In this document: positions 5,066 through 5,629 of the stretch, piece by piece | Layout: every line of letters begins with the position of its first letter | Numbering within the stretch: position 1 is the stretch's first letter | Assembly: GCA_905480055.1 (NCBI GenBank) | Contig: CAJQOW010000150.1 | Coordinates: 1-5,629, forward strand | Direction of reading: 5' to 3' | Length of the DNA: 5,629 nt | DNA from: an uncultured Acidimicrobiia bacterium | GTDB taxonomy: Bacteria > Actinomycetota > Acidimicrobiia > UBA5794 | The notes under the pieces: model-generated | Told to the model about the DNA's origin: nothing | Seen by the model: only the letters and a program-made list of their open reading frames with translations | Databases searched by the model: none | Position numbers and translations under genes: made by a program

Positions 5066-5629
5066 ATGAATAGAACGACGCATCGGAGCAATCGTGTTCG
5101 AGTGCTATCGCTGGTCACCCTTGCAGTGCTTGCAGCATCTTGTTCGGCATCGACCTCCGTCCCCGGATCGACTACCCAGGTCGTCCTGCCGGACTCGCCC
5201 ACCACGTCACTGGGCACCACAACAACGAGCCGAGAGATGCAACCGGCCACCGAGTCGCCCGTCGAGATCGACTGGCACGAGGTTGAGTCTGTCGCCACCG
5301 GATTCATGGCAGCACGCGGCGACCGTGATGTCGATAGCGCGCAAGCCTACCTGCACGAGGAAGTGGCCTTTGATTGGGGACCGAACGACGGCCGCGACGG
5401 CCTCTCGGCTGCATGGGCGTGGGAGGACGCGTTCAGGCTGACCCACACCCTGCAAGAGTGTGAGGCACTGAGCGATGGCAATGAGCCCGCCGCTCGGTGC
5501 CGCCTGCGGGTCGACTCTGAGGTCGCTGAGACCGCAGGACTCGAAGCAGGCTTCGTTTGCATCGACATCACCGTTTACGACGGACTGATCCGGGAGGTGA
5601 CAGGACTCGACAGTGCTGAGGGCTGCACC
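5066..5629 (+). CDS. Putative lipoprotein, NTF2-like, 3' end beyond the right edge
   Basis: From ATG 5066 the frame is open for 188 codons to the last base with no stop, so the C-terminus is missing. A basic N-terminus (MNRTTHRSNRVR), the hydrophobic run VLSLVTLAVLAAS and Cys26 form a lipoprotein signal; residues 27-65 are a Ser/Thr/Pro-rich tether with TTTT. The folded part starts about residue 68: HEVESVATGFMAARGDRDVD, then YLHEEVAFDWGPNDGRDGL, an NTF2/SnoaL-like opening, followed by strands including FVCIDITVYDGLIREVTGL (163-181). Cys132, Cys145, Cys165 and Cys187 could pair outside the membrane. An in-frame ATG at 5042 is an alternative start, overlapping the stop of a three-codon frame at 5034 as ATGA; I prefer 5066 because it gives the usual short signal. 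The binding site (GGA at 5056-5058) is weak. It shares its architecture with the lipoprotein at 2040-2669, but the sequences are not close. Role unknown. Confidence 0.78.
   Translation, partial: MNRTTHRSNRVRVLSLVTLAVLAASCSASTSVPGSTTQVVLPDSPTTSLGTTTTSREMQPATESPVEIDWHEVESVATGFMAARGDRDVDSAQAYLHEEVAFDWGPNDGRDGLSAAWAWEDAFRLTHTLQECEALSDGNEPAARCRLRVDSEVAETAGLEAGFVCIDITVYDGLIREVTGLDSAEGCT

Overview
The window looks like chromosomal DNA from a GC-rich, actinobacterial-type organism. The clues are an F420-dependent luciferase-like oxidoreductase gene, a six-helix membrane-anchored class III nucleotide cyclase, lipoproteins with a short signal and a lipobox-like site, GTG starts, and hairpins without U-tracts after stop codons. 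An uncultured member of the Acidimicrobiia is one possibility, but that is inference. I see no phage, insertion sequence, CRISPR or RNA gene.

Layout: (1) Positions 1-471, minus strand: 5' part of a DUF6544-like gene that runs off the left edge. (2) 503-719, plus: a frameshifted relic of an NTF2/SnoaL-like gene, a decayed paralogue of the intact gene at 4510-4920, including that gene's tiny upstream leader frame. (3) 740-1684, plus: a luciferase-like F420-dependent oxidoreductase, full length except for one in-frame TAG where the family usually has Trp. (4) 1745-1978, minus: a 3' remnant of a second nucleotide cyclase. (5) 2040-2669, minus: a lipoprotein with an NTF2-like look. (6) 2716-3945, minus: an intact membrane cyclase, 46 bases upstream of the lipoprotein gene. 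(7) 4036-4440, plus: a broken membrane-protein remnant resembling the last helices of ferric-reductase-like proteins, its hydrophobic segments in alternating frames. (8) 4510-4920, minus: a small SnoaL-like protein overlapped by a 14-codon leader at 4917-4961 that carries the only good ribosome binding site. (9) 5066-5629, plus: a second lipoprotein with an NTF2-like look, cut by the right edge.

Two themes tie the window together. First, NTF2-like proteins recur: one cytosolic, two lipoproteins and one relic, around a membrane cyclase. Whether they share a pathway cannot be told from sequence. Second, four of the nine recognisable genes are damaged (frameshifts, a nonsense codon or truncation), so this is an eroding accessory stretch, or the assembly holds base errors. 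The best leads are the duplicated leader-plus-SnoaL unit with its conserved GTGA stop/start overlap, and the single amber codon in the oxidoreductase. I found no convincing new multi-gene system.
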